Shown here one piece after another: positions 63,884 through 64,000 of a DNA stretch of 64,000 nucleotides. Every line of letters starts with the position of its first letter. The first letter of the stretch is position 1. The notes below the pieces were generated by a model, which was not told where the DNA came from, did no database searches, and worked only from the letters and a program-made list of their open reading frames with translations. The position numbers and the translations under genes were made by a program. The stretch is from Enterocloster bolteae (GTDB taxonomy: Bacteria; Bacillota; Clostridia; Lachnospirales; Lachnospiraceae). The stretch spans positions 151,713 through 215,712 of the forward strand of contig JAETNT010000001.1 in NCBI GenBank assembly GCA_021772025.1. Reading direction: 5' to 3'.

Positions 63884-64000
63884 AGGGGCCGTTGCAAAAT
63901 AGATGAGTAATCATCTATGGAGCAATGGCTCCATTCTTATGTCTGAAAATAGAAAAGCAGGTTCCGAAAAACCTGCCATCCATGGTATAATGAGATATGT
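63884..64000. other. hairpin-rich segment, possible mobile-element edge and promoter
   Basis: Non-coding to the window edge. GGGGCCGTTGCAAAAT (from about 63885) looks like the terminal sequence of some insertion sequences. Three hairpins follow: ATAGATGA/TCATCTAT (63899-63918), GGAGC/GCTCC (63919-63932) and GCAGGTT/AACCTGC (63957-63976). A perfect TATAAT at 63986-63991 probably drives a gene beyond the window. No transposase is visible, so the mobile-element reading is only a suggestion. Confidence 0.35.

Noticed and set aside
1..64000. CRISPR arrays, rRNA, tRNA, prophage
   Set aside because: No regularly spaced direct repeats, no cloverleaf or ribosomal signatures, and no integrase or phage structural genes were seen.

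Overview
The window looks like a chromosomal segment of a Gram-positive, endospore-forming anaerobe of the Clostridia, most likely a Lachnospiraceae relative. Evidence: a spoIIR gene, strong AGGAGG ribosome binding sites, TTGACA/TATAAT promoters, DUF4250, DUF815 and YesL family genes, a RpiR-regulated PTS gene, and the MEP-pathway gene ispE. The genus cannot be fixed from the sequence alone. I saw no rRNA, tRNA or CRISPR array.

Layout. 1-10171: a surface-glycan operon with three large GT-C-like membrane proteins (the first cut by the window edge), rfbF-rfbG-rfbH for a CDP-linked 3,6-dideoxyhexose precursor, a LicD transferase and a polyprenyl-phosphate glycosyltransferase. 10337-11483: an unusual HPr-like protein without the phospho-histidine, and a RpiR regulator. 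11544-17640 (minus strand): a creatinase-like M24 protein, an M20 carbamoylase/amidohydrolase, a PTS EIIBC permease and a BCCT transporter, possibly a module for a nitrogenous compound. 17835-18347: an orphan lipoprotein. 18465-27112: a type IV pilus/type II secretion-like assembly locus (PilC, a PilM-PilN fusion, PilO, six pilin-like proteins, PilD, PilB) with a small DUF4250 gene embedded in it.

27148-38740: mostly housekeeping genes: cardiolipin synthase, a CmpB-like membrane protein, PlsC, PheA, a DUF815 ATPase, Ppx and Ppk, a zinc-dependent phospholipase C-like protein and an AGCS symporter. 38784-39994: a manganese (yybP-ykoY) riboswitch with an overlapping terminator controlling a CaCA-family cation exchanger. 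40390-43871: a heterodimeric ABC exporter. 43956-49629: a cyclophilin, an acetyltransferase, unknown membrane proteins, YesL and ispE. 49598-57681: a GntR regulator, then a TetR-controlled tripartite RND efflux operon with two TolC-like proteins, unexpected in a single-membrane cell. The TetR promoter carries a twin palindromic operator. 57678-60852: spoIIR, ddl, murI and a DUF1934 gene.

60943-63876 is the part least explained by known families: its own promoter followed by a nitrilase-fold enzyme with an unknown 190-residue N-terminal part, a membrane-anchored winged-helix protein and a helical protein. It ends next to a hairpin-rich, IS-like boundary. This is my best candidate for an undescribed system. 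Four convergent gene pairs overlap at their 3' ends, a recurring compactness feature of the window.
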